From the NCBI GenBank assembly GCA_963765585.1, contig CAVXXB010000012.1, positions 372,001 through 436,000 of the forward strand: a DNA stretch of 64,000 bases. The letters are read 5' to 3'. A program made the position numbers and the translations under genes. The notes beneath the pieces were generated by a model. That model had not been told where the DNA came from. It did not search any database and was given only the letters and a program-made list of their open reading frames with translations. Each line of letters starts with the position of its first letter. The first letter of the stretch is position 1. Shown piece after piece: positions 1 through 9,843 of this stretch. The DNA is from CAVXXB01 sp963765585. GTDB taxonomy: Bacteria > Calditrichota > Calditrichia > JAJRVZ01.

Positions 1-2
1 AA

Positions 3-872
3 AGACTACCCTACTCAATAATATTATTATTCAGAGCAATTTCATATTTCTTCATAACTCTCATCTGCGTTTACATTATTCTTATCATATTTCTCCAGAA
101 GAATGGATTAGGTTCTCAGGCATTGGCGGATCCTCAAAAATTTGCAGAAATCAGCAGGGTATATTTTCTGACAAATATAAATACGATATACATACTTCTT
201 CTGACATTATCTGCGACATTTATCTGGCAGTTAAAATCATTCTTTGGTAAAGGCGTATTAATAAACTACTTAACCGGCAGGTATCATAAACCGTCTATAG
301 AAGAACGTATTTTTATGTTCCTGGATTTAAATGATGCGACGACCTTCGCTGAAAAGTTAGGCTCAAAAAAATACAGTTCATTTCTTAGTGACTTCTTTAA
401 TGATCTGGATTCAGCATTTGTAAAAACAAAAGGTCAGGTATTTCAGTATGTGGGAGATGAGGTCATTGTAATATGGAAACCCGCTGAAGGCCTTTTAAAC
501 AGCAACTGCATCAAGGCTTATTTGTTGGCTATTGATATTCTGAAGAAGAGGAAAGACTACTATTTAGATAAATATAATGTATTCCCGGCATTTAAAGCAT
601 CTCTGCATCTGGGAGAAGTGACAATAACTGAAATTGGTGTGTCCAAAAAGGAGATTGTTTATCACGGAGATACCATTAATACTGCATCCCGGATATGTGC
701 AACCGCCCATTCACTGGGTAAAAGTATCCTGATTTCAGAAACGTTACATGATCAGTTAGAGACAGATAGCGATATTATATTTGAAAATATGGGTGCACAT
801 ACTTTTAAAGGTAAAAAACAGAAGATGCGTATATATAGCATTTTACATGATGCTGAATCAGTTGATAGATAG
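3..872 (+). CDS. Class III adenylate/guanylate cyclase, 5' end outside the window
   Basis: The frame is open from base 3, so the gene begins before the window; a TTG at 123 is not needed as a start. Two hydrophobic stretches (about bases 15-100 and 165-240) look like membrane segments, followed by a cytoplasmic class III cyclase domain (about 306-860) that would form cAMP or cGMP. The first metal-binding Asp is in FLDLND (318), the second in GDE (453), and the transition-state Asn and Arg are in GDTINTASR (666-692). The usual purine-selecting Lys position reads Gln (VFQYVGDE) and the partner Asp is replaced in KEIVYHGD, so whether ATP or GTP is used cannot be told. The family call is firm; the signal and partners are unknown. 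Confidence 0.85.
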   Translation, partial: RLPYSIILLFRAISYFFITLICVYIILIIFLQKNGLGSQALADPQKFAEISRVYFLTNINTIYILLLTLSATFIWQLKSFFGKGVLINYLTGRYHKPSIEERIFMFLDLNDATTFAEKLGSKKYSSFLSDFFNDLDSAFVKTKGQVFQYVGDEVIVIWKPAEGLLNSNCIKAYLLAIDILKKRKDYYLDKYNVFPAFKASLHLGEVTITEIGVSKKEIVYHGDTINTASRICATAHSLGKSILISETLHDQLETDSDIIFENMGAHTFKGKKQKMRIYSILHDAESVDR

Positions 873-898
873 ATTGATTAAAAATCAGGAATTGAAAA

Positions 899-1798
899 AT
901 GTTAGTTAAAATAATAGTGCTACTGTGCTTTTCAGTTACTTTTATTACCTGTCAGTCTGGAGGAGATGTGTCAACCCAGATTGAGAATAAGGACATCCAA
1001 TTATCAAATTCTGAATTTTTTGATCCCGGCGAGAACAATGTTTTTGTTTGTGATTATATGGGACAAAAAACACCTGGTGATACTCCGGTGAAATTTGCAC
1101 CCGATATCATCTCAACAAAGAAGATGATTCTAGTTTTGAAATATCGCATTCAGGAAAAGAACTGGTTTTTAACCGCTACGGAAAAATATTTATTTCGAGC
1201 CAGGATCTGGATGGCACATGGCAGGCACCGGTGGCGATGTTTGATGGAGGAGAATCGTCATTTTCAAAAGATGGTCAAAAAATATACTTCAACTCCAGTG
1301 CATCTTTTCAAGGTTCAAAAGTTGCTTTAAATGTATGGTGTTCTGAAAAACAAGATGGCCGCTGGTCACAGCCAAACTACCTGAGCGGACAGGTGCTAGA
1401 ATCAGGTAATGCATGCACCATCGCTGGCACAAAATGGCAATATGTACGCATCAGGTATTACGGTGTTGAAATATGAAGAATAAAAAAATACCAGAAAGCA
1501 AACAGTGTAAGTTGCCACAAATCATAAGGTGCACACCCGTTTATTGCTTCCGACGAAAGTTTATAATTATCGATAAAAAACCACCTGCCGGAGGATATGG
1601 AGCGGATTTATACATCAGTTTCCTAAAAGAAAGATTCAATTGGACAGATCCAATTTGGCTTGGTGATAAAATCAATACCGATAAAATAGAAACAAATGCG
1701 TATGTTACCCCGGATGAAAGTATATGTTTTTTACGCGCAGTTTTGATATCTATTGGGTAGAAGCACAATTTATTAGTGAAATGAAAAACAGGATGTAA
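899..1798 (+). pseudogene. PD40/WD40-like beta-propeller lipoprotein gene, several frameshifts
   Basis: Starts with ATG 27 bases after the cyclase and encodes a signal peptide ending in a lipobox-like FITC. The frame then changes near 1115-1125, where reading moves to a frame giving EDDSSFEISHSGKELVFNR, continues through FDGGESSFSKDGQKIYFNSS, and breaks again near 1460 and 1650 before ending in FDIYWVEAQFISEMKNRM. The text SFSKDGQKIYFNS and DGRWSQPNYL are typical of PD40-type propeller blades that sit in the periplasm or outside the cell. At least three frame breaks in 900 bases mean that either the locus is dead or the sequence has uncorrected errors. Function beyond a propeller scaffold cannot be given. 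Confidence 0.6.
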
Positions 1799-1887
1799 TA
1801 ATCAAAATTTAATTCGTTTGAACGATATGAAACGATCCTGGAATCTAAGGGTTGGATTATTTCACGAGAAACGAAGGTAATGAAAGA

Positions 1888-2628
1888 ATGGAAAATACAT
1901 CTACAGGTGGTGAAGTAATAAAAATTCAGCCTTTAAAATGGTCATCACTGATACTATTATTCGGATTGCCAACCATCCTAAACATAATAGCCTGCTGGTT
2001 TGCCATACCGTTTCTGGACTCGCTAAATATTATTCCAATTGAAGTCAGCTACTTTTTAAGCGTAGGATTATTGGTATTAGTGCCGATGTTTTTTGGCGCA
2101 ATATATCTGAGTGGGAAAGATATAAATTCATATAAAATATCTGATCTGTTCGATCGAATGAGAATAAAAGCGCTTTCAAAGCAGGACTGGGTTTGGACCG
2201 TATCTACATTCGTTTTTCTCGTATTATTATCTTATCTGATTGCCAAAATAATTATGCCGAATCTCGGCATGGATGCGACACCATTCTTTTTTCAGAATAT
2301 GCCACTGAGTGATAATTACATCTGGGTTGTTTATATTTGGCCCATATTTTTCTTTTTCAATATTTTTGGTGAAGAGTTTCTATGGAGAGGGTATATCCAG
2401 CCGAGACAGGAACTGCTTAATAAAAACTGGACATGGCTGATACATGGATTGTTCTGGGCGGTCTGGCATTTACCAATGGGCATAGATCTGGTTTTTTCCG
2501 CGACGCCCATATTCTTTATATTACCTGCTGTGGTCCAGATCAGAAAAAACACCTCAATTGCGATTATTGTACATTCGGTATTCGGGACATTCGGATTCCT
2601 GGCATTGGCCCTCGGTCTGGTTCATTAA
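1888..2628 (+). CDS. CPBP family intramembrane metalloprotease
   Basis: An integral membrane protein of about 246 residues with roughly seven hydrophobic segments. The CPBP (Abi/CAAX protease) signature is complete: GEEFLWRG with the Glu pair at about 2371, FWAVWHLP at about 2455, and a last His in IVHSVFG at about 2566. Family members cleave within the membrane; in bacteria they are linked to peptide maturation or immunity, but most have no known substrate. I chose the ATG at 1888, which follows a purine-rich stretch; a TTG at 1852 would add twelve residues. It stands alone between a broken propeller gene and a secreted protein, so context does not help. Confidence 0.85.
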   Translation: MENTSTGGEVIKIQPLKWSSLILLFGLPTILNIIACWFAIPFLDSLNIIPIEVSYFLSVGLLVLVPMFFGAIYLSGKDINSYKISDLFDRMRIKALSKQDWVWTVSTFVFLVLLSYLIAKIIMPNLGMDATPFFFQNMPLSDNYIWVVYIWPIFFFFNIFGEEFLWRGYIQPRQELLNKNWTWLIHGLFWAVWHLPMGIDLVFSATPIFFILPAVVQIRKNTSIAIIVHSVFGTFGFLALALGLVH

Positions 2629-2665
2629 TATGGATTCCGATCTTTTGATTCAGGCTATTTAGTAT

Positions 2666-4256
2666 ATGAATATGCGAAAGACTATTTTTACATCAATCTT
2701 AATTATTTTAGGTGCTGCCGTAGTTGCCGGGCAGGACATCCTGGTTACAAAAATCAGCGAAGATGCGGGCATACATACCGATCGGCGTCCGATTTCGGTT
2801 GGGTTTTATGACAGCACCGTGAATAAAACCTTTATCAGCTGGATGGGATCATATAGTGATGCTGTGGTAAAAGAGTTTGATCACAGTACACAAGAATGGA
2901 GCGATGATCAAATAGTCGGTGCCTCTCCCTTTGCCGACTCTCATAATTATCCGGGTATGATTCAGACAGAGGATGGCCGGTTGCTTGTGGTTTATGGCTG
3001 TCACAATAGTGTTATGAGAATAACCACATCTGCAAAACCTTCCGATATCGAAGGAACATGGCATGACCGAGATCTGAGTGCGGCACAGGGGGCATCTTAC
3101 CCTGTCCCTCTAATTACTTCCGATGGTACGATTTACTGTTTTTATCGCATAACAATGCGGGAGCTCTTATCCGGCCGGAACCTACCCGACTGATTACCGA
3201 CCGCTTGGATTTGTCAAGTCGCATGATAATGGTGATTCCTGGGATTATGCAGTAAAATTCATCGATAATTATCCAAGAATTGATAATTTGTGTGAAATAT
3301 ATAACGGAAAGATAAGTTATCAGGCAGCCAATGATTCCATCAGCGAGCGTATTCATATCGCCTGGTCCCTCTCCGGTGGCGGGCCGGATAATCATCAGCA
3401 TGGCTTGTATCGCAGACATGTGTATTATGCCTATCTGGATCCATCCAATGATCATTTATATGATATTAAAGGAAATGATCTGGGTACGGAAATCGATGAC
3501 TCAGAAGCCGAGAAATTTTGTAAAGTTATTTCGACCGGAAATCCTCCGGATGGAGAGCAGGTTGGTTATCAGGTGTCTGTGCATTTTAATGATGATGGGA
3601 CTCCGTTAATTATCTATCAGCATGAGGGATTTAAATGTGCATACAGGTCGGGAGAGGAGTGGTCGGTTTCTACGATTGCACCGCAGAGTAGCGAACCCCG
3701 TGAGATTGAGAAAACGGGAAAAAAGGGGTTTCGGGTTTACCGCACTTCCGGCAGTTCTGTTTTTTTGTATAAGACAAATGATGGAGGCGTTAACTGGGAA
3801 CTGGATAATAAAATTCTCTGCCCTGCACCGGTAAGACGCTGCAATATGATTAATAATTATCATGATGAGGTGAAACTCATACTCGCCGAGGCAAAGGAGG
3901 ATGGCAATAATGTTGGTATTGCCAGCCGGGACGTTTTTATTGGCAGTATTGTGGATGGAACAAAAATTGATGATTATAATCCGAAATCACCTTCTGAATT
4001 CGAACTTTTTCAAAATTATCCCAATCCCTTCAATCCGGTAACGGCTATCGGCTATCGGCTATCGGCCATCAGCAATGTTGATTTGAGTATCTATAATCTG
4101 CTGGGCCAAAAAATAAAAACATTGGTCTCAAAAAGTCAGCCGGCCGGTGAATATCAAATTGAATGGGATGCAAGTGGTTTTGTTAGTGGGATTTATTATT
4201 ATCGCCTTCAGGCCGGAAATTATAGTGCAGTGGAGAAGATGATGTTTTTGAAATAA
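2666..4256 (+). CDS. Secreted BNR-like protein with type IX secretion sorting domain, frameshifted
   Basis: ATG at 2666 opens a signal peptide ending in VVAGQD. The body has BNR/sialidase-like text (HTDRRPISVGFYD, SHNYPGMIQTEDGRLLVVYG, FVKSHDNGDSWDYAVKF), so a beta-propeller binding or cleaving a glycan is likely. The last 85 residues (from about 3998) are a type IX secretion C-terminal sorting domain: NYPNPFNPVTAIGY, YNLLGQKIKTL, GIYYYRLQAG. Two one-base losses, near 3150 and 3175 (CTTAT where CTTTAT restores the frame), split the frame; after correction the protein is about 530 residues. A tandem 7-base repeat lies inside the sorting domain at 4041-4067. It should be exported across the outer membrane. 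The enzymatic role is not proven. Confidence 0.75.
4041..4067. repeat. Tandem 7-base repeat inside a coding region
   Basis: Four head-to-tail units close to CGGCTAT lie in frame in the sorting domain and are translated as the AIGYRLSAI segment between the first two strands. They resemble the intergenic arrays of iterated short words seen elsewhere in this window. Confidence 0.7.
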
Positions 4257-4376
4257 GGATCATATGATGCCAACATGCTAAATATTAAAACACAACAATC
4301 TATCTCCTGTCGCGTATACATTTTGAGACACATGTAAAACACAATCAATTAAATAATAGAAAAGCGAGGTTCTTAA

Positions 4377-5858
4377 ATGATAAGATCTTTGATGTCTTCT
4401 ATTATTACTCCGCATATTTTAAAAGTGCTATTATTATTACTTACACTTTCCTTGCTAAATTGTGACAAAGTTACTGAGCCGGTACCCATTGAGCCTGAGG
4501 AACAGATAAATGTTTTTACTCATGTCAATCTGCTCAGGATGACAGGCGAAGCGATCGATACGAATCAAACCGTGATTATTGAAGGTACAAGAATTAAGGA
4601 ATTCGGATCCTTCAATAGTGTGGATATTCCTGATAATTTAAACGTTCTCGATGGTGAGGGCGCATACCTGATGCCTGGTTTGGCAGATATGCATATGCAT
4701 ACCAAGGAAGCTTGGCTTCAGGGCGAATGGCCGGTATCTCCGTTGTATCTTTATCTTGCTAATGGGGTAACCACAATCCGAGATTTTGGCCCACGGGGTG
4801 ATGATCTGACATATGTATTGCGCTGGCGTGATGAAATTGTTGAGGGAACGCGTGTAGGGCCAATGATATACACCTCGGGCCTCAGACCGGGACATCCATC
4901 TGCGGGCACTCAGGATCCGCAAAGCATTGCAGAATGGAATGCTGCTCAGGGTTTCGATTTTCTGAAGATATACTCATATATTTCAAAGGAAGACTATCAC
5001 CGCGTAATGGCAAGTGCAAAGCTGGCTGGAATGTATACGGCAGGTCACATACCATATCCTGTTGGGTTAGAGGGTGTGGTTGATGAAGGTTGTGATGAAA
5101 TCGCACACATTGAAGAATTAATATGGGAATTTGTCGAGTTTAATCGGGATACGATACTGTCACAAGAGCAATGGCTACCCTACATAATCGGGAGCATTCT
5201 GCAACAGAATGATATTGCTTCAGGTTTTAATATTGGAGAATTCTATACAACATATGGCAATAGACTTGCCGCCGTAATCAGTCTTTTGCAATCGAACAAT
5301 ATCCCACTCTGTACAACCATGATTATAGATGATATGATTGTGGAAAAGTTGTTTTCTCCGGGTGTGTTTTTATCACGTCCTGAGTTAGTATATTTACCAC
5401 AGAATTATTTGGCCAACTTTAACCAGGGTACGGAAAAACACCAGCTGCAATTCAGAGGAATTGAACCATTAGCTCATTTCAAATATGGCACTGACAAAGT
5501 GCTTCTGGATGAACTACACCGGGCCGGTGTACCACTGCTTTTATCGACAGATGCCGGAACCGGTACGATGGGTATCGTGCCTGGTTTTTCGATCCATGAT
5601 GAGTTAAGCGTTCTAATGGAAAATGGATTTACAGCCTATCAAGCAATTGAGGCGGGAACGGTCCATGCATCTAAAGTGGTTGAAGCAATGATCGGTGAAG
5701 ATGATTTTGGTACTATTGAAATAGGAAAGAGAGCCGATTTAATACTAATCGATGGAAATCCACTTGACAATATAACGAATATAAAAAATCCAATAGGTGT
5801 AATGGCGGCTGGTAAATGGTATTCACGGGAATCCTTGAAAAGGATGATAGATAATTAA
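4377..5858 (+). CDS. Amidohydrolase lipoprotein (imidazolonepropionase-like family)
   Basis: A 493-residue protein. It starts at ATG 4377 after AAGCGAGG and carries a signal peptide with lipobox LLNC. The amidohydrolase superfamily fold is shown by the metal motif ADMHMH (about residue 104), the candidate carboxylated Lys in FLKIYS, His in AGHIPYP and IAHIEE, and Asp in LSTDAGT; the small N- and C-terminal beta-sandwich parts (DGEGAYLMPGLADMH; IGKRADLILIDGNPL) frame the barrel. Such periplasmic members hydrolyse amides, cyclic imides or Xaa-Pro dipeptides. The frame is intact, unlike many neighbours. Substrate is unknown; a dipeptidase or lactonase role are both possible. Confidence 0.85.
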   Translation: MIRSLMSSIITPHILKVLLLLLTLSLLNCDKVTEPVPIEPEEQINVFTHVNLLRMTGEAIDTNQTVIIEGTRIKEFGSFNSVDIPDNLNVLDGEGAYLMPGLADMHMHTKEAWLQGEWPVSPLYLYLANGVTTIRDFGPRGDDLTYVLRWRDEIVEGTRVGPMIYTSGLRPGHPSAGTQDPQSIAEWNAAQGFDFLKIYSYISKEDYHRVMASAKLAGMYTAGHIPYPVGLEGVVDEGCDEIAHIEELIWEFVEFNRDTILSQEQWLPYIIGSILQQNDIASGFNIGEFYTTYGNRLAAVISLLQSNNIPLCTTMIIDDMIVEKLFSPGVFLSRPELVYLPQNYLANFNQGTEKHQLQFRGIEPLAHFKYGTDKVLLDELHRAGVPLLLSTDAGTGTMGIVPGFSIHDELSVLMENGFTAYQAIEAGTVHASKVVEAMIGEDDFGTIEIGKRADLILIDGNPLDNITNIKNPIGVMAAGKWYSRESLKRMIDN

Positions 5859-6161
5859 TACACGCAACAGTTTTAAATCGATCATTGCCAAAGAATCCTA
5901 AATCACACCGTCGTGTGGATCCGACCTCCTATACTGTTGCTGAGAGATCAAAATGTCAGTCTGAACGAAGTGAAGAATCTCCTGTTTTCAATAAAAACCG
6001 GGGATTTTTCGGTCGCAAGCTCCTCAGAATGACAGAAATAATCCATACTGCAACACACTCCTCCGGAGGACAATAACAAAATTTGCATTTATTAAATATC
6101 AAATTAAATTGGGGCAATAGTATAACTGAATTTGGGATTTGGTGATTATCTAAGATTGAGT
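5859..6161. repeat. Intergenic repeat cluster with TGTCAGTCTGAACGAAG element
   Basis: This gap holds no convincing gene. An element at 5954-6034 runs from TGTCAGTCTGAACGAAGTG to CTCCTCAGAATGACA, that is with inverted ends, and belongs to the TGTCAT(T/C) intergenic class of this genome. Two small palindromes flank it: CACACCGTCGTGTG near 5902 and TCCTCCGGAGGA near 6058. An open frame of 63 codons at 5885 is only a reading of the repeat. Confidence 0.6.
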
Positions 6162-6740
6162 ATGAAAAGCAAAAAAATAACGAAACTGTATATCAAATAC
6201 ATGGTCAGCCGACGTTGTAAAATGATGGTGCAAGAAGAGCTGGAAAAACTGGGCATAAAATATGTAAATATTGATCTGGGTATGGTCGAAATTATTGAGG
6301 ACATTAGCCAGCATACCCATGCGCAATTAAAAAAAAATCTGCTTAGATCCGGATTGGAATTATTGGATGATAAGAAGAGCATCCTCATAGAAAAAATACA
6401 AAATGTGATTACCGAAATGATCCAGTATTCCGATGAAATTCCCAAAGTAAACTATTCGGATTTTATCAGTGAAAAATTGGACTATGATTATACCTACCTG
6501 GCAAACACATTCTCAGAAGTAAAGGGCATCACAATACAGCAATTTATCATCATTCATAAAATTGAAAAAATAAAAGAATTACTCTTGTACAATGAACTGA
6601 ATCTTACAGAAATTGCCGAAAAACTTCATTACAGCAGTGTTGCACATTTGTCCAATCAGTTCAAGAAAGTTACTGGCCTTTCACCATCTTTCTATAAGCA
6701 GTTAAAAAAGAAGCGTGAGAGCAACCTGGAAAACATGTGA
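6162..6740 (+). CDS. AraC-type helix-turn-helix regulator
   Basis: A 193-residue cytoplasmic protein. The C-terminal 90 residues hold two helix-turn-helix units typical of AraC/XylS: LTEIAEKLHYSSVAHLSNQFKKVTGLSPSFYKQ. The N-terminal part (LYIKYMVSRRCKMMVQEELEKLGI...DLGMVEIIEDIS) matches a short FCB-group type that lacks a cupin sugar-binding domain. I chose ATG 6162 over a TTG at 6132 because the family starts with MK..KLYIK. It stands alone with over 200 bases on each side, so its targets are not evident. DNA binding is sure from the motif; the effector is unknown. Confidence 0.85.
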   Translation: MKSKKITKLYIKYMVSRRCKMMVQEELEKLGIKYVNIDLGMVEIIEDISQHTHAQLKKNLLRSGLELLDDKKSILIEKIQNVITEMIQYSDEIPKVNYSDFISEKLDYDYTYLANTFSEVKGITIQQFIIIHKIEKIKELLLYNELNLTEIAEKLHYSSVAHLSNQFKKVTGLSPSFYKQLKKKRESNLENM

Positions 6741-6969
6741 TTTATGTAACTTATTTCTATACATGTGTAACACTTTTATCTCTGAATTGTCTTATCTTTC
6801 GATCCGCAACTATTTATAATCGATTTAACACCTAGAGTGTCTTAGACCACACTAATATTCAAACCGTTGTGTGCCTTTAATACAGAACTTCTGATCGACA
6901 AATAAATACTGTATAATTGTTGTATTCAATATTGAGTACATGGATATCAATTTATAAATGTGGTAAGTT

Positions 6970-8058
6970 ATGAATGCCCTGGTATATAGTGAAAATGAAT
7001 TTGGCAAAATAGATGGAAAGGTTGCAAATGGCCTTGCCCGTCACTCAGATAAATATAATATTCTTGGTATAATAGATAGTACCAAAGAGGGTCTTGATGC
7101 GGGACAATATCTTGATGGAACAATAAACGGGATCCCGGTATTCGGAAGTACCGATACTGCTATTAAAGAACTGGGTCTTATCCCGGAATATTTCATTTAC
7201 GGGATTGCACCGCTTGCTTCATTTCTTGACAAGGATCAGAGAGAGATAATCCTAACCGCTATGAAAAAAGGTATGAATATTGTAAATGGACTACCGGAAT
7301 TTCTCACCGATGATGAAGAATTTATCTCAACAGCCAGTGAATATGGTGTTCAAATACATGATATCAGAAAACCCCCGCTGAGAAAGGACTTGCATACATT
7401 CACGGGTCGTATTCTTGATATCGAAACCCCGGTTATAATCGTATTAGGGACAGACTGTGCCGTTGGTAAAAGAACCACCGCGGTGAAACTGGTCGAGACG
7501 TTGAATCGCGAAGGGCTGAAAGCGGCATTTATAGCCACTGGTCAAACGGGCCTGCTCCAGGGCTCAAAGTACGGTGTGGCGGTGGACGTATTAAGCTCGG
7601 GTTTTTCAACCGGGGAGGTTGAAAATGCAATTTTAGAAGCCTATGAAATGGAACATCCGGATATAATTGTCGTGGAAGGACAGGGCGCGTTAAGTCATCC
7701 CGCATTCACTTCTTCCAGTGCCATCATAAGAGGCTCGATGCCGGATGCGATTATCCTGCAACATCCGCCAAACAGAATAAATCGTTGTGACTTCCCTAAC
7801 GTTCCCATGCCCACAGTTGAAAGCGAGATCGAATTATTAGAGGTATTCTCCAAATCGGAGGTAATTGCCATTACTCTCAACCACGAAGACATGACCGATG
7901 AAGAAGTGGAACGCAAAATTTGGGAATATGAAGACAGATTCCTGATACCTGCTACGGATGTTCTAAAGCATGGCTGTGATAAACTGATTTCTGAGATACT
8001 CAGACTATTTCCGCAACTGCAAAAACATACATCAGAAATATGGCAACCCCAAGCATAA
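6970..8058 (+). CDS. DUF1611 family protein, DgcN-like (possible D-glutamate N-acetyltransferase)
   Basis: A 362-residue protein with the two-part DUF1611 architecture: an N-terminal Rossmann-like part (1-130) and a C-terminal P-loop domain with GTDCAVGKRTT (residues 160-170), IATGQTGLLQG, and VVEGQGALSHPA. Related DgcN proteins acetylate D-glutamate in a D-amino-acid breakdown route; that role is transferred from family knowledge and is not shown here. It is the first gene of an operon: the next gene starts inside its last 19 bases and is a PLP racemase-like protein, followed by a D,D-dipeptidase, which supports a D-amino-acid role. ATG 6970 follows a weak GTGGTAAG. The frame is intact. Confidence 0.75.
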   Translation: MNALVYSENEFGKIDGKVANGLARHSDKYNILGIIDSTKEGLDAGQYLDGTINGIPVFGSTDTAIKELGLIPEYFIYGIAPLASFLDKDQREIILTAMKKGMNIVNGLPEFLTDDEEFISTASEYGVQIHDIRKPPLRKDLHTFTGRILDIETPVIIVLGTDCAVGKRTTAVKLVETLNREGLKAAFIATGQTGLLQGSKYGVAVDVLSSGFSTGEVENAILEAYEMEHPDIIVVEGQGALSHPAFTSSSAIIRGSMPDAIILQHPPNRINRCDFPNVPMPTVESEIELLEVFSKSEVIAITLNHEDMTDEEVERKIWEYEDRFLIPATDVLKHGCDKLISEILRLFPQLQKHTSEIWQPQA

Positions 8059-9106
8059 AAATAGATCTTAAAAAAATAGCCCATAATGCAGACAAACTAA
8101 AGGAACTTTACGGTTCTAAGGGCATCGATATTATTGGCGTTACAAAGGTGGTTTGCGGGAATCCTGACATCGCTGCCATCCTGGTAAAAAGTGGAATAGA
8201 TGTTTTAGCTGATTCCCGGATATCAAACATCAGAAGGATGCGCAATGCCGGTATACAAGCACAGTTCCTTCTGCTCAGAACACCCTTCCTCAGCCAGGCA
8301 GAATCGGTTGTTAAATATACAGATATTAGTCTTGAATTCAGAACTTTCGGTTATTAAAAGACTCTCACATTTTGCAAGAAAACATCATCTCACACATAAA
8401 ATAATATTAATGATAGAGTCCGGAGATCTGAGGGAAGGATTGATGCCATCAGAATTAGATGGGATTGTGGCACAGGTTATTCTCTTGGACGGAATTCAGC
8501 TGGCAGGTGTCGGAACAAACCTGGCTTGTTTTGGCGGGATTGAACCTGACGATGAAAAAATGAGATTATTGTCCTCCATTGCCCAAAATATTGAAGATAA
8601 ATATGAATTGAAATTAAAGTATGTTTCCGGTGGAAATTCTGCTAATTATAATTGGTATATTTCCACTAAGCATATTGGGAGAATCAATAATCTGCGTCTG
8701 GGTGAATCAATTTTACTGGGACGTGAGACCCTTTATAGAAAACCGATCCCCGGACTGTTCACAGATGCCTTTACGCTCCAAGCCGAGGTGATTGAATCAA
8801 AAATTAAACCATCTTTGCCCTATGGAAATGTGTGTCAGGATGCATTTGGGAATATCCCTGAATTTCAGGATTCCGGGGAAATAATGAAGAGCTATTTTGG
8901 GAATTGGTTTACAAGATGTTGTGGTATCCGGACTCACTCCCAGAGTGGATATTAAAGTTCTTGGTGCAAGTAGTGATCATATTATAATTGATGCAAAGAA
9001 AATAGAATTAAGTGTAGGGCAAATAATAGAGTTTGATCTGAATTATGCCGCTTTGCTATCTGCAATGACATCTTCATACGTGAACAAGAAAAGTGTAACA
9101 TGTTGA
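8040..9106 (+). CDS. Alanine/ornithine racemase-family PLP protein, frameshifted twice
   Basis: ATG 8040 overlaps the end of the DUF1611 gene. The type III PLP barrel begins SIKIDLKKIAHNADKL, with the PLP-binding Lys probably in GVTKVVCG. MIESGDLREGLMP, GVGTNLACFGGIEP, VSGGNSANYNW and INNLRLGESILLGRE match ornithine racemase and YhfX-like proteins better than the classical Alr. Frame changes near 8340 and 8900 join three pieces to about 355 residues, the usual length. The DNA between the pieces is continuous and homologous, so one-base errors are likely. Expected reaction: racemisation of an amino acid such as ornithine, alanine or glutamate. Operon partners are DgcN-like and VanX-like genes. 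Confidence 0.75.
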
Positions 9107-9780
9107 ATGCTCAGGAATATTGCAGCCTGGTTGAACAAAAAGCCCTCCTGCATAAGCAACTTTATCTGGCTATACGTGTCAAAGATGACAACTCCAAGTT
9201 ACTCAGTCTGAAAGAATCCGGATTTAATTTAATATTTGAACCTTCTATTAAAAAAAGGTACAAATATTTTGTCAGGGAAGTTGTTTTTGAGAAAATCGGA
9301 CGAATAAGTAAACTTTTGGATCAGCAGGATAAAGTATTGATAATTCGTTCTGTATGGAGATCCGTTAAACATCAACGACTTATATGGACAAATAAAGTAA
9401 CATTTTTACAAAAAAAATATCCTGATAAAAAATTAAGTGAAATCAAAAAAATTGTTTCCCATTTTATTGCTCCGGAAAACAGGTCTACACATTCAACAGG
9501 TGGGGCGGTGGATGCATTAATATATGACCTGAAAAATGATTGCGTTCTTGATTTTGGGACCAATGATGGACTAGAAATCGATCTTAATGAGAAATGTTAC
9601 CCATACCATCCCGATATTTCGCCTCAGGCGAAGAAGAATAGAAGATTGCTTATCAGCTTATTTGAAAATGAAGATTTCGTCTGTGATTTACAAGAGTATT
9701 GGCACTTTGATTACGGCAATATTAGTTGGGCCCTGGAAAAAGGGAAAAAATATTCAATATATGGGATGATTACGGAATAA
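9100..9780 (+). CDS. D-alanyl-D-alanine dipeptidase-like protein (peptidase M15D, VanX/DdpX type)
   Basis: A 226-residue protein overlapping the racemase by 7 bases. It has the M15 zinc signature STHSTGGAVDA (about residue 128; His and Asp ligands) and EYWHFDYG (about residue 202; Glu base and His ligand), plus IIRSVWRSVKHQ in the place of the VanX Arg motif. Members split D-Ala-D-Ala or related D-dipeptides. No signal peptide is visible, so it should act in the cytoplasm on imported or recycled wall peptides. Together with the two genes upstream it suggests muropeptide or D-amino-acid salvage rather than vancomycin resistance, since no vanH/vanA-like genes are near. Confidence 0.8.
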   Translation: MLNAQEYCSLVEQKALLHKQLYLAIRVKDDNSKLLSLKESGFNLIFEPSIKKRYKYFVREVVFEKIGRISKLLDQQDKVLIIRSVWRSVKHQRLIWTNKVTFLQKKYPDKKLSEIKKIVSHFIAPENRSTHSTGGAVDALIYDLKNDCVLDFGTNDGLEIDLNEKCYPYHPDISPQAKKNRRLLISLFENEDFVCDLQEYWHFDYGNISWALEKGKKYSIYGMITE

Positions 9781-9843
9781 ATATTTCTTATTTTTCTGTC
9801 AGAATAGCGGGATATTTGAAACACGCAATTTATTAGACAATAT

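Noticed and set aside
1541..1768. Minus-strand frame opposite the broken propeller gene
   Set aside because: No domain, and the plus strand carries propeller text in the correct order after frame repair.
5885..6076. Open frame of 63 codons after the amidohydrolase
   Set aside because: It reads through a TGTCAG-type intergenic element with inverted ends; no family resemblance and no ribosome site.
7695..8084. Open frame on the minus strand opposite the DUF1611 gene
   Set aside because: A shadow of the coding strand with Cys- and Ser-rich text of no family; the plus-strand protein has clear motifs.
9100..9780. Vancomycin-resistance dipeptidase VanX
   Set aside because: No vanH, vanA or vanRS-type genes are adjacent; DgcN-like and racemase-like neighbours favour a salvage role.
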